Shown piece after piece: positions 17,095 to 26,400 of a stretch of DNA of 64,000 nucleotides. The notes beneath the pieces are model-generated. The model worked only from the letters and a program-made list of their open reading frames with translations. It was not told where the DNA came from and searched no databases. The stretch is from contig NZ_OY284433.1 in NCBI RefSeq assembly GCF_958304185.1, positions 1,178,001-1,242,000 on the forward strand. Reading direction: 5' to 3'. Within the stretch, counting starts at the first letter, position 1, and each line of letters starts with the position of its first letter. Origin of the DNA: an uncultured Erythrobacter sp. Its GTDB lineage: Bacteria > Pseudomonadota > Alphaproteobacteria > Sphingomonadales > Sphingomonadaceae. A program made the position numbers and the translations under genes.

Positions 17095-19047
17095 CTAGAG
17101 CCCCTCGCACACGTTCTGCGCGGCCGTATCGAGGAACGGCGCAAACGGGCAATTGACGTAGCGCAGCCGCACTTGCCGAGAGCCGACCGCGACCACGATC
17201 CGGTCCGCGCGAATGGCGTTCGGTGCGTTGCTCAGCCCGCCACCGGCCCGCAGCGCGCCATTGTTGAGGCCGAGAAAGCTGATCATGTCGTCTTGATCGA
17301 TCCCGTCGCCCGAAACCCCGATGCCTCCAACCAGCACATTGCCGCGATAGACCGGCACCGATCCGGGGAAGATCTGGATGCCATTGTCGAGCCGCGTCGC
17401 GCCCGCCGTGACTTGCGGCAGGCTAGTGCAAATACGCGGGGTGTCCTGCGCGCTGGCTCCGGTGACGAATGCGAGATGCTGCGCGAGATTGCCCACGATC
17501 AACGCGCTTTGCAGCCCGGTCGAGAACGGGTTGAACTGCGCAATCGGGCGTGACAGCGGGCCGTTGGGCTGCCCTACCTCGCCATCGGGGAAGTAGGGCC
17601 GCGACAGGTTGCCGCCCGCGCGGTCGGAGAAGGCGAAGCCGCCGGTCAGCGCCGTAGGATCGCCGAGGAACGAGCGCGTTCGGGCAACGAACTGCGGCAC
17701 TTCTCCGCCAGCCGCCAGCAATTCATTGGCGGCGAATGCGCCCGAGAAGAAATTGGCCGTCCGCGCCTTCTGCAAGCTCACATCGATGCCGAAGATCGGC
17801 GCATCGGGGGAGCGCACAAGGCCCAGCACCTGCCCCCGCGTATCGACCAGACTGATGGTCACCTGCGCGCGGCTGTCGAGCGGCTGGCGGATCTGCGCCC
17901 GCGCGCGGCTCATCACAGTGAAGGCTTCTTCGAGGATCACCCGCGCCTCTGCGGCGGTCAGCGGGCTCGCCACATCGCCCACGTCCGTTCCGCCGCGCAC
18001 CGGAAAACGGTTCGCCCCCGCGCCGTTCGACAGCACGAAGGCATCGCGGTTGGCGAACTCCGCTGACGTCGAGGCGCGCACGCCCGAAGCCTCACTGCCA
18101 TAGGTCGCGCCCGCCAGCAGCGCCGTGCCCATGTAATAGCCGGTCACCGGCACCAATGCGCCCGCCGTTCCTGCAAAGCTGGCACCTGCGACATTGCTGA
18201 TCTGATTATACTCGACGTCGGTGTAACGCAGCGATGTGCCGTCGGCGGTGATGCGGTCGGCGCGGATGTTGATCGGGGCTTCGAAGCCCACCGTCCCGGC
18301 GAGCGCAATCGCCTCGTCCAGATCGACATCGCGGTCGAGCACGTTGGGGTCGAAGCTGTAGCTGCCGTCAGCGATCACCCCGATGCCGCCGACCACCACG
18401 CCGTTCTGGTAGAGCGGGAAGCCGCCGGGGTCGGCTGCGAGGCCCAGCGGCGAACGCTTGGGACCAATGAAGCCGTCGCTCGCCCGCGCGGCGAGGTCGG
18501 AACAGGGCAGCTGGCTGAACTGCACCCCGAACAGCGGGCCGCTTTCCAAGCCTGCGGTGGTCGGCGCAGGTGGGAAATGTTCCTGCACGATGAAGCTCGC
18601 CGTGCGGCTGGAAAAGGCATTGCCGCCGCTCGAAAGATAGGCGCCGGTGATCGCCTTGGCGATGGCCGCTCCGGCGCTCGGGATGGTGAGGCCCTGCGCG
18701 TCCTGATTGGTGCCATCGGGCGCGGAGGGAATGCGCGCGGTGGGTGCGGCTCCCGGCATGGCGAAGACGCCTAGCACATTGCCCACCCGATCCGTCACCG
18801 CAATGGTCGCCGCCACTCCGCGCGCCCGCGCTTCGGCGGCGGCCTGAGCGATAATCGTGCCGACCTCCGCGCTGGTGAGACTTTCGGCGGCAGGGACGGA
18901 AAACACCTGCCCGGCAGGCGGCGGCGTGGGAGTCGGCGCGGGCCCACCGCCGGTCGCGCCGCCTCCACCCGAGCTGCTGCCCCCACCCCCGCAGGAGGCG
19001 AGCACCAAGGCGCTTGCCGCAACCCAGAATGTCCCACCCTTGCGCAT
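17095..19047 (-). CDS. Lipoprotein with two GlcG/HbpS-like (DUF336-type) domains
   Basis: A 650-residue protein with a lipobox LVLASC placing the lipidated Cys at residue 19, followed by a Gly/Ser/Pro linker to about residue 48. Two homologous halves follow, each opening with an AEARARGVAATIAVTD-like helix/strand and containing the HbpS/GlcG signature (GGIGVIADG near residue 230, GGIGVSGDGIDQDD near 575). HbpS-type domains are known to bind heme or act as extracellular redox sensors. It lies 2 bp after the pentaheme cytochrome gene and directly before the barrel gene, so an outer-membrane lipoprotein partner of the barrel is likely. It contains no CxxCH motif, so it is not an MtrC-type cytochrome. 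Confidence 0.7.
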   Translation of the reverse strand: MRKGGTFWVAASALVLASCGGGGSSSGGGGATGGGPAPTPTPPPAGQVFSVPAAESLTSAEVGTIIAQAAAEARARGVAATIAVTDRVGNVLGVFAMPGAAPTARIPSAPDGTNQDAQGLTIPSAGAAIAKAITGAYLSSGGNAFSSRTASFIVQEHFPPAPTTAGLESGPLFGVQFSQLPCSDLAARASDGFIGPKRSPLGLAADPGGFPLYQNGVVVGGIGVIADGSYSFDPNVLDRDVDLDEAIALAGTVGFEAPINIRADRITADGTSLRYTDVEYNQISNVAGASFAGTAGALVPVTGYYMGTALLAGATYGSEASGVRASTSAEFANRDAFVLSNGAGANRFPVRGGTDVGDVASPLTAAEARVILEEAFTVMSRARAQIRQPLDSRAQVTISLVDTRGQVLGLVRSPDAPIFGIDVSLQKARTANFFSGAFAANELLAAGGEVPQFVARTRSFLGDPTALTGGFAFSDRAGGNLSRPYFPDGEVGQPNGPLSRPIAQFNPFSTGLQSALIVGNLAQHLAFVTGASAQDTPRICTSLPQVTAGATRLDNGIQIFPGSVPVYRGNVLVGGIGVSGDGIDQDDMISFLGLNNGALRAGGGLSNAPNAIRADRIVVAVGSRQVRLRYVNCPFAPFLDTAAQNVCEGL

Positions 19048-19049
19048 GG

Positions 19050-20435
19050 CTATTGCAGCCTGCCAATCGCGCCGCTGGCCGATTTGAGCGCAGCGCGGAA
19101 ATCGGCCGGGCGATAGGCGTTGGGTTCTTCCACCGCCTTGTATGCCCGGGCGATATCGCCGCGGATGCCTGCCGCTGCGCCCTGTGTCACCCGGCCTTCG
19201 CGCACCAGCGCATTGAGCAGCGTGTCGACCGCCATCACCGCCTGCACCGATCCGGCATAGTCGGTAAAGCGCGGCGTCGTCGCCTCACCTGCAATGATCG
19301 CGATCACCTTGAAAGCGTCTGCATCGGCGTAGGCACGAGCCGACAATGCATCGGCCAAGACCCCCGCATGGGCCGACAAGGCCTGCGCAGCGGCACGCGC
19401 CTCGCCCGGCCCTTGCCCCATCGCTGCGTGGAAGCCGCGCGCGGCATTTTGGAACTTCGCCGCCTCGCCCGGCACCAGCGCGCCTGCGACCGCTTGGAGC
19501 ATGATCATGTTCTCATCATTAAACGGCGGGTTGCCAAATGGGATCGGCCGCGCGGGATTGGTCTCGAAGGTGAGCTTGCGCTGCGGGCCATCGGTGATCG
19601 TCCGGTGGCACGAATGGCAATCGTAGAAATAGAACTGCGGGAAGGCGCCCTCGTAAGCGAATTTGGGCTGCGCGAAGAGGCTTGTCGCGCGGCGCACCGC
19701 CTCGGCCTGCCCCACGGCCCAGAACCGCACTGAATTGGGCGTAGCCTTTCGCGCGGTGTAATCGCCGTCGATATTGTGGTGCTGCTGAAGCGCGCTGAAC
19801 AGATCAAGCTCGAACGAGACGCGCGGGTGGCCCGCGGCCATCATCGCATGGGTGACGAACTGGCCCGGCTTGGATGATCCGTAATGGCAATCGAGGCAGA
19901 CGTTGGCCCGCGCCTTGGGGTTGTCGAGCGGCGTCAGCCCGGCCGCGACGTTCGAGGCATGGGTGGCGGGCAGCGCATAGTGCTCTGCCAGCCATGTCCC
20001 GCCCGAAGGCCCATGGCAGCTTTCGCACCCGACCCCGTCGGTGACAGTGAACTTCGCACCGCGCTGACCGGCGGGGACATTGGTGGAATGGCATCCGAGG
20101 CACGCCGGGGCCGATTGCGCATTACCCAGCCCGAGGCTCGCTGCAATTTGCTGGCCGCGCCGGCCGCCGAGCACGGCATAGGCGCGGGAATGGGCGCCGC
20201 TGGGGGATGAAGGTTCCTGCCAGGTCGCGATCTCGTCCTGCTGGACAACCGCGCCATTGCCTTCGGCCCGGCCGTGGCAGGTCGATCCGGCGCAGCTGGC
20301 GACGCCTTCGAATGTGCCGTTACCGATAGCGACAGAGGCAGGGTAGAGCGCGGCGATTGCGAACACCGCCGCGACGCGCAAGGCTCCCCGCCGCTGCGCA
20401 AGGCCTGTGATCACATCCGCCCAAAATCGCCTCAT
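19050..20435 (-). CDS. Pentaheme cytochrome c (cytochrome c554-like), with one CX4CH site
   Basis: A 461-residue exported protein starting at ATG 20435, nine bases after AGGGGG. The signal sequence is about residues 18-38 (GALRVAAVFAIAALYPAS). The heme motifs are CAGSTCH (C48-x4-C53-H54, one residue spacing longer than usual by two), CLGCH, CESCH, CLDCH and CHSCH. The first half resembles the cytochrome c554/multiheme NrfB-type fold; the last ~170 residues are helical and heme-free. First gene of the operon that continues with the lipoprotein, barrel and decaheme genes (gaps of 2, 0 and -1 bp), so the 183 bp upstream must hold the promoter. Confidence 0.8.
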   Translation of the reverse strand: MRRFWADVITGLAQRRGALRVAAVFAIAALYPASVAIGNGTFEGVASCAGSTCHGRAEGNGAVVQQDEIATWQEPSSPSGAHSRAYAVLGGRRGQQIAASLGLGNAQSAPACLGCHSTNVPAGQRGAKFTVTDGVGCESCHGPSGGTWLAEHYALPATHASNVAAGLTPLDNPKARANVCLDCHYGSSKPGQFVTHAMMAAGHPRVSFELDLFSALQQHHNIDGDYTARKATPNSVRFWAVGQAEAVRRATSLFAQPKFAYEGAFPQFYFYDCHSCHRTITDGPQRKLTFETNPARPIPFGNPPFNDENMIMLQAVAGALVPGEAAKFQNAARGFHAAMGQGPGEARAAAQALSAHAGVLADALSARAYADADAFKVIAIIAGEATTPRFTDYAGSVQAVMAVDTLLNALVREGRVTQGAAAGIRGDIARAYKAVEEPNAYRPADFRAALKSASGAIGRLQ

Positions 20436-20618
20436 CCCATCCCCCTGAGATGCCCGAGAGCCGGATTGCCCTAAACCGTAACAGGCTAGCACTCGCCCCG
20501 ATGCGATGCTTGTAACCCTGCGTCTGGTTTGATCGTCCGCCTACCGATTCCCCCGTATGGCCGACCCCTGCCCCCCTTGTCCCAAGCTTGGGGCCGGGAT
20601 GCAACAGGCAATGCGGTT
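20436..20618. promoter_or_regulatory. Intergenic region carrying the multiheme operon promoter
   Basis: This 183-bp gap separates the start of the minus-strand multiheme operon from the end of the secretion/cyclase operon. No sigma-70 promoter with good spacing stands out. A perfect 12-bp palindrome CCCAAGCTTGGG lies at about 20580-20591 and could end the upstream transcript. The promoter is inferred from gene layout only. Confidence 0.35.
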
Positions 20619-21365
20619 TCAGCCCCCGCTGGCTTCGGCCGACGCCTCTAGGCTGGAGGCCAGCGCTTCGAGCTGCACCGTGCAGCCCTTGGCGATCAGC
20701 GCTTCAGCGAGCGCATCGGGCGCCTCGTAATCTTCGGGCAGCAGCACGAAATCGATCTGCGCGCTGGTGGCGTTGTCCGGCCCGGTGATGGTGTAGGGCG
20801 CGCCCTCGACGATCGGCAGGCGCGCCGGATCAAGCGCAGCGATCATAACCGTGTCGTCGAATGTGACATCGACGGCTGCACCATTCTCGCGGTTGAACAT
20901 CCGGTAGGTGCTGGTGCCGGGCGTGCCGGGCCGCCACAGGCGCACGGTGGCAAGGTCGTAAAGGCAGATCGTGCCCGAACGGGTAACGTCGACATACCAC
21001 AGGCTGGGATTGGTCGGGTTCTCGTCAGTCTCGCCGCGCACGGCCCCGGTCCGCACGCGGGTGGCGGCGCGCTTGCGGGTGAGGGAGGCGAAGCGGTCAG
21101 CAGCGACCTGCGGACGGTCGCCCACGCGGAAAGTGCCAGCCCCCTTGATGACGCGCGTGCCGTCTGCGGTGAGCACGGTGATCACATCCCCCGCCTTCAG
21201 CGTGATCGAGGCATTGTCATCAACCTTGGTGCCAACCGGGTACTTGGTCGAGGAGGGGCCGGTGGATTTCACCACCACCCCGGCCATCGCCGCAACCGGC
21301 AGCGCCAGCGCCGCTCCCGCCAAAGCGAGCGCCGTCAGCCGCGATTTCATGTTATCCGAGAACAT
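20619..21365 (-). CDS. Exported protein of unknown function, FecR-like beta segment
   Basis: A 248-residue protein starting at ATG 21365 behind GGAGGAAC; the start overlaps the last 14 bases of the cyclase gene, so the two are co-translated. A signal peptide is visible (MKSRLTALALAGAALALPVA, cleavage near AMAG). The first half has a strand-rich segment with YPVGTKVDDNASITLKAGD and GAGTFRVGD, similar in style to FecR/SH3-like sensors; the second half is less regular. No catalytic motif is recognised. As last gene of the operon it may act in the periplasm with the CHASE2 cyclase, whose sensor domain faces the same compartment. Confidence 0.6.
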   Translation of the reverse strand: MFSDNMKSRLTALALAGAALALPVAAMAGVVVKSTGPSSTKYPVGTKVDDNASITLKAGDVITVLTADGTRVIKGAGTFRVGDRPQVAADRFASLTRKRAATRVRTGAVRGETDENPTNPSLWYVDVTRSGTICLYDLATVRLWRPGTPGTSTYRMFNRENGAAVDVTFDDTVMIAALDPARLPIVEGAPYTITGPDNATSAQIDFVLLPEDYEAPDALAEALIAKGCTVQLEALASSLEASAEASGG

Positions 21366-23409
21366 AGGTTCCTCCCTCGTCCATTGCTTCCATGCGCCTT
21401 GCAAGATTGCTCAACGCTGTATCGTCAGGGTGGCGCGCCGCCACCTGCTGCGCCAACCGCAGCGCAACAGCGCGGTCCGTCGCGGCGAGCTTGCAAGCCT
21501 CAGCCAGCAGCGTGCGATCTTCGGCCGGGAAATCGGGCGCGGGTTCAAACAGATCCACCGCCCGCGCCCGCCCGCGCAATTGCACCCGCCCCATCGGCCG
21601 CCACCAGTCGAGCCCCGAAGCCTCAGCGAATTCGCGGCTTGCCATCACCGCTGAATCGAGCGCCTTGTTGGCCGCCTCAAGCCGCGCAGCCGTGTTCATT
21701 GAGTCGCCGAGCGCAGTATACTGGATGCGGGTCGCTCCGCCAAAGTTCCCGATCACCGCCTCCCCGAAGTGGAGACCGACGCGGGTCTTGCCGATGGGAG
21801 GCAGGCTGGCATCCATCGCTGCCACCTCACGCCGGAACGCCTCGCCCGCTTGCCACATCGCATAGCCCGCGCGCGCGGCCCGTGTGCCATCGTCCGGACG
21901 GCTGATCGGCGCACCCCAGAAAGCCACCACCGCATCGCCCACGAACTTATCGATCACGCCGCCATGATCGAGCACCACCTGGCTCAGCAGATCAAGATAG
22001 CGGTTGAGCAGCTTTGCCACCATTTCCGGCTCGATCGCGTGGCTCATCTTGGTGAAGCCCTCCAGATCGCTGAACAGCACGAAAATCTCGCGCTTCTCGC
22101 CGCCCAATGACAGCAATTCGGGCTTGTCGATGATCGCCAAAGCAATGTCGCGCGGGATGTATTTGCCCAGCGCCCCGGTCGCGAAGTTACGCTGCACTGC
22201 GCCCGATGCGCGCGCGGCGGTGGTCACGGCTGTGAAGACAATGATCCACCCGATCAACCAGCCGACAACCGGCAATCCATAGGTATCAACATTGCGAACC
22301 TGCAACAGCACCGGCACGCCCTGAAAAATCACGAGCTGCGCGACGCCAAACAGAGCAAGCCGCCGTGCGGGCCATTCGAGCAGTGCCGTCAAAACCGCGA
22401 CCAAAATCACCAGAACCGCCATGACCCACAGCACCCAAGTCGGGATCGGGGTGAGAACGCGGTGATCGAGCATCTGGGCGATGATCTCGGCATGGACGGC
22501 GATCCCGGCGGGCACTTCGCCGTTGATCGAGGTGAAGGTCGTCTCGACCCGGTCATAGTCGACGATGTCCCCGCCGATCAGGATGTATTTGCCGGCATAT
22601 TGCTCCTTGAGGAAGGGCAGGATCTCCGGGTCGGGATCGACGAAAAGGTCGATCTGGGCCGAGGGGAACAGCACCGAATCCTGGAATTTGGGTCGCCGGT
22701 AATCGATCGCGCCCTCGTAACCGGCAAAGGCGGTGGCAGGCTCGCCCGCATCGGCCAGCATCACGCGCCCGAGCAGCGGCGGCAGACCCTCGCGGATATC
22801 GGGCCACAGCCGGGTTGCGCCGAAGGTGTTGTCGAGCCGGATGCTCGCCGGGCGCGCCTTGCTGCCCTTCAGGCGCGCCATGAACGCCTCGAGATATTGT
22901 TGCTGTTCGAACTCGATATCGTCCGGGTTGGTCGCCTTGGCGGCATAGGCGACCGCGACCGGGGTCTTCATCCCGCGCAGCGTTGCGATCAGTTCCTCGT
23001 CCTCGTCCTGCGGCTGATCGAACAGGATGTCGATCCCGATCGCCTTGGGCTCGAAGGTGTCGAGCGTGCGCAGGGTCTTGGCCAGTAGCCCCCGGTCGAG
23101 CGGCGAGCGTTTGCGCGCGGCGATCAGGGTCTGGTCGGTATAGACGACGAGCACGACCCGCTTGTCTTCCTCGACCAGGTCGGCGGAATAATAGGCCCTG
23201 AGATCATAAAACGCGCGCTCAGCCTCGCTGGTGAGCGGGGTGGGCTCGGAACCATCGGGCAGAACCCAGCTATAGCGCGCGATGAACAACGCCACGCACA
23301 GAAGCATGACGGTCAAGCCCAGTTGCACGCTGCCCGCTTCGCGGACATTGCGCCAGCCGCGTCTGATCCAGCCAAAACGCGAGGCGGTGCTGGATTGCGG
23401 CTCGGTCAT
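21352..23409 (-). CDS. CHASE2-domain adenylate cyclase (class III)
   Basis: A 685-residue membrane enzyme. One N-terminal helix (~30-48) leads into a periplasmic CHASE2 sensor (~50-335, with GIDILFDQPQDEDEEL and YILIGGDIVDYDR). Three membrane helices follow (~345-430) and then a class III nucleotide cyclase domain (~455-640). Catalytic features are present: metal Asp in FSDLEGFT, a second in VGDAVVAFWG, the Asn/Arg pair in GDSMNTAARLE. The purine-selecting positions read Lys (DKFVGD) and Thr (QYTALGD), the usual combination of class IIIb adenylate cyclases. The start ATG 23409 lies 14 bp after the CHAT gene stop. It makes cAMP in response to a periplasmic cue; two candidate receptors domains lie in the redox operon upstream. 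Confidence 0.88.
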   Translation of the reverse strand: MTEPQSSTASRFGWIRRGWRNVREAGSVQLGLTVMLLCVALFIARYSWVLPDGSEPTPLTSEAERAFYDLRAYYSADLVEEDKRVVLVVYTDQTLIAARKRSPLDRGLLAKTLRTLDTFEPKAIGIDILFDQPQDEDEELIATLRGMKTPVAVAYAAKATNPDDIEFEQQQYLEAFMARLKGSKARPASIRLDNTFGATRLWPDIREGLPPLLGRVMLADAGEPATAFAGYEGAIDYRRPKFQDSVLFPSAQIDLFVDPDPEILPFLKEQYAGKYILIGGDIVDYDRVETTFTSINGEVPAGIAVHAEIIAQMLDHRVLTPIPTWVLWVMAVLVILVAVLTALLEWPARRLALFGVAQLVIFQGVPVLLQVRNVDTYGLPVVGWLIGWIIVFTAVTTAARASGAVQRNFATGALGKYIPRDIALAIIDKPELLSLGGEKREIFVLFSDLEGFTKMSHAIEPEMVAKLLNRYLDLLSQVVLDHGGVIDKFVGDAVVAFWGAPISRPDDGTRAARAGYAMWQAGEAFRREVAAMDASLPPIGKTRVGLHFGEAVIGNFGGATRIQYTALGDSMNTAARLEAANKALDSAVMASREFAEASGLDWWRPMGRVQLRGRARAVDLFEPAPDFPAEDRTLLAEACKLAATDRAVALRLAQQVAARHPDDTALSNLARRMEAMDEGGTYVLG

Positions 23410-23423
23410 TGCCGTCCTGGCGC

Positions 23424-26400
23424 TCAGCGCGTGAGGTGCGCCGCGCCGTCGCCCACCACGGCAAAGGCCGACCAGTAGAACGGGTGCGAGGTTTCGGCGT
23501 CGTCCATCAGCGCTTCCTGCGAGGCTTTGAGCGCTTCGGCGGTTCCGCGGCCGTCCTCGGCAAACAGGCCCGCAATCAGGCGTCCGGTCGCGTTGAAATC
23601 GTCGGGCACCGGCCAATGGCTCGCCAGCACGGTCCGTCCGCCTGCACCCACGAAGGCGCGGACCAGCCCATCAAGCGCGAACTCGCCGCCGCCGGTGACC
23701 CCTGCCTCGCGGGTCGCTCCCACCGTCGCGCTGCCCGCCGTGTCGCAGGCCGACAGGATTACGAGATCAGCATCGATCCGCAGGCCGAAGATCTCGGCGA
23801 AGCTCAATAGGCCGTCCGAACCTGCTTCGCTGTCGAAGCTGGTCAGCAGCGCCGGGCGCGGCGGACATTGCGGCTGCGGCGCGGTGACTAGGCCGTGGGT
23901 GGCGAAGTGCAGAATACGGTATTCGGACAGGTCAGGCAGAGCGGCAATCGCGTTGTCAGTGAAGGCAGCCCCGGTCAGGACCCGAGCGCCCTCGCCAAAG
24001 CGGGCCGCCGCGCCGCGCAGTTCGTCAGCCTTGATCGGATTGGCCCAGATATTGGGCGACCACAGGCACTTCTCGCCCGCCTCCAAAGCGGCACGGGTGC
24101 GCGCCGCGCCGGGCGTGGCGGTGCCGATCGGCGCGTTTTCGCCGAGACCGAGATAGGCGCGCTTGCCATCCGAAGGCGGTGCCGCCCGCACATCGCGGAA
24201 TGCCGAAGCGGCCACCGAAGTGCTGATCTGGGTGGTGCGCCCAAGCCACTTGGTGCCGCGCAGGTCATATTCGTCCGCGCCTTTTTGTTTCATCCGCGCC
24301 TGATAGGCCGCAACGCTGGCATCGTCGGTCACCAAGAGGTTGATCGGCAGTTTGAGCAGCGCGCCATCGGGCTCGAACACAATGTGGCGGGCCTTGGGCA
24401 GTTCGTCTGCCACCGGGGTGAACAGGCGCACATAAAGCTCTCGCGCACGCTCGATATCGAAAGGATAGGTCAGCACCTGCCCGCCTTCGACCACCGCGAT
24501 GCTCTCACGAATCTGGCTCACCAGCTTGTCGAGCTGCGCCGGAGTGGCGTCGGCCCGCCAAGCCATCGCGGCATCGCGAGTGGCGTAGATGACATAGGCA
24601 TCGCTTTCGAGCGTTGCCAGCTTCACATAGGCCTCGCCCTCGGTGAGCGTAGCTTGCAGGTCGGGGAGCGTGATCGCCTGTTCGGTGACAGCACGATAGC
24701 GCGGAAAGGCAGCGAGCTTATCCAGCACTTCGGCCTGTTGCTGCCGCAGCAATTCCAGCCGCGCGGCCCTCTCGGCGATCAGCGCCGTCTGGCGGGCGTC
24801 GGGTTCGGGGATGGTCTCCAGTTCGAGCAGCGAGGTGCGCAGCTGTTCGATCCCGCGGCCAAGATTGGTGGCGGTGCGGAACATTTGCGAGGCTTCGTCA
24901 CTGCCGCCCGAAAGCTCGCGCGCCAAGGCCGCCTGCGTCTGCGCGAGGCCGGGTCGCTGGAGCAACTGACTGGCGGCAAATAGATCGCTCGCTGCGCTCG
25001 CATTGCCGCGGCCCCCGTCGATCAGCAGCCCGAAATAGGGCGTCAGCAAGCTGCGGAGCGACGGCATGGCCCGGCCATCGGCATCGGCGATGATCGCACG
25101 GTAGAGCGTCAGCGCCTCGTCACGGCGACCGCTGCGCGCATAAAGCCCGGCCAGCTGCGCACGGGCGGTGCCCAGCGCGGGCGAATCGGGATAGGTCGCT
25201 TCGAGCAAGGTGATCCCCTGCTGATGCAGGCGCTCAGCCTCCCCCTGCTTGCCAGAGCGTTCGGCAAGTTCGGCAAGCTCACCCAGCACCTGCGCTCGCA
25301 GCCACATGATCGACACCACGCGTCCGCCGCGCACATCGCCAAAGATCGCTTCGGCGGTGCGCAGGAAGCTCGCGGCGTCCTCAGTCCGGCCCATCTGCCG
25401 CAGCACTGTGGCCTTGAGATAGGCGTGCTGCCCATCGAGCAGTTGCGCGCGTTCCAACGGGGTCAGGCTCAGCGCATAGTCACCCGTGACCCGCCCGCTT
25501 TCGCTGGCCAGCTGTCCCGCCAGCGCCGGCCCGATCTGGAGGCTGGCGAGCGCGGCGCTATCGGCGAATTCGATCGGCAGTGGCGCATCGAGCAGCGCGA
25601 GCGCGCGTGCCGACTGGCGCTGGTTGAGCGCGTCCATCGCTTCGTAATTGCGTTGCAGGCGCGCCAGCACTGGGCTGGTCGCGCTGACGCTGCGCAGGTC
25701 GGCCAAACGGCGGCGGCTTTCCGCGAAATTGCCGAGATTGGATTGTTGCAGCGCTTCATTAAGGCGCGCTTCGGCGGCACCCGGCCCGGCCAGCGCGGCC
25801 GAAGATGCCGCGAAAAATTCCGCTGCTTCGGCAAATTCTCCGGCGTTGCCACGGCGGTAGGCTTCGATCAGTGCCTGATCCGCTGCAATCGCTTCGGCCT
25901 GCTGGCGCGCAAAGGCGACCGCATCTGTGGTGCTGGTGAGCGGGATTTCGACGATGCCGGGCGCCACCGCATCGCTCACCAATGATGCCATGCCGAGTTC
26001 GAGCGCCTTGGCATAGGCCGTCAATCCGCTGGCCGCATAGGTGCGTCCGCCGCGGTTGCCGATCAGCAAATCCGAGCGCAGCACGCTGCCATCCTTGGCG
26101 CAGGAGAAGCGTTGCGCGGTGGCGATTCCCGTCACGGCGCCTGCATCGCCGGCTCCATCGGTGCAGCGCGCATCCGCCCCGGCAAAGCGCGCGGGTGCGG
26201 GTACCGCGCTGCCGGTTTTTACCACCCACAGCGTACCGACCGGCGCGGCCGCATCGCGGCAGATCACCGAATAACGCCGGTCGAACAGCCCAGCGCCGGG
26301 CTCGGGGGCGAGGATTTGCGCTTCGCACAAGCCGTTGGAGCCGATCGGGAAAGTGTCCCGCAGGCTGAGGCTGGAGGTGCCCGGCTCACGCGCGGTAGTC

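Noticed and set aside
17095-19047. Surface decaheme cytochrome of the MtrC type
   Set aside because: The lipoprotein next to the barrel has no CxxCH motif; it carries GlcG/HbpS-like domains instead.
20512-20537. GTAACC-N16-CGTC resembling a SigF promoter upstream of the multiheme operon
   Set aside because: The -10 does not match CGAA and the site points to the plus strand, away from the multiheme operon and toward no plus-strand gene.
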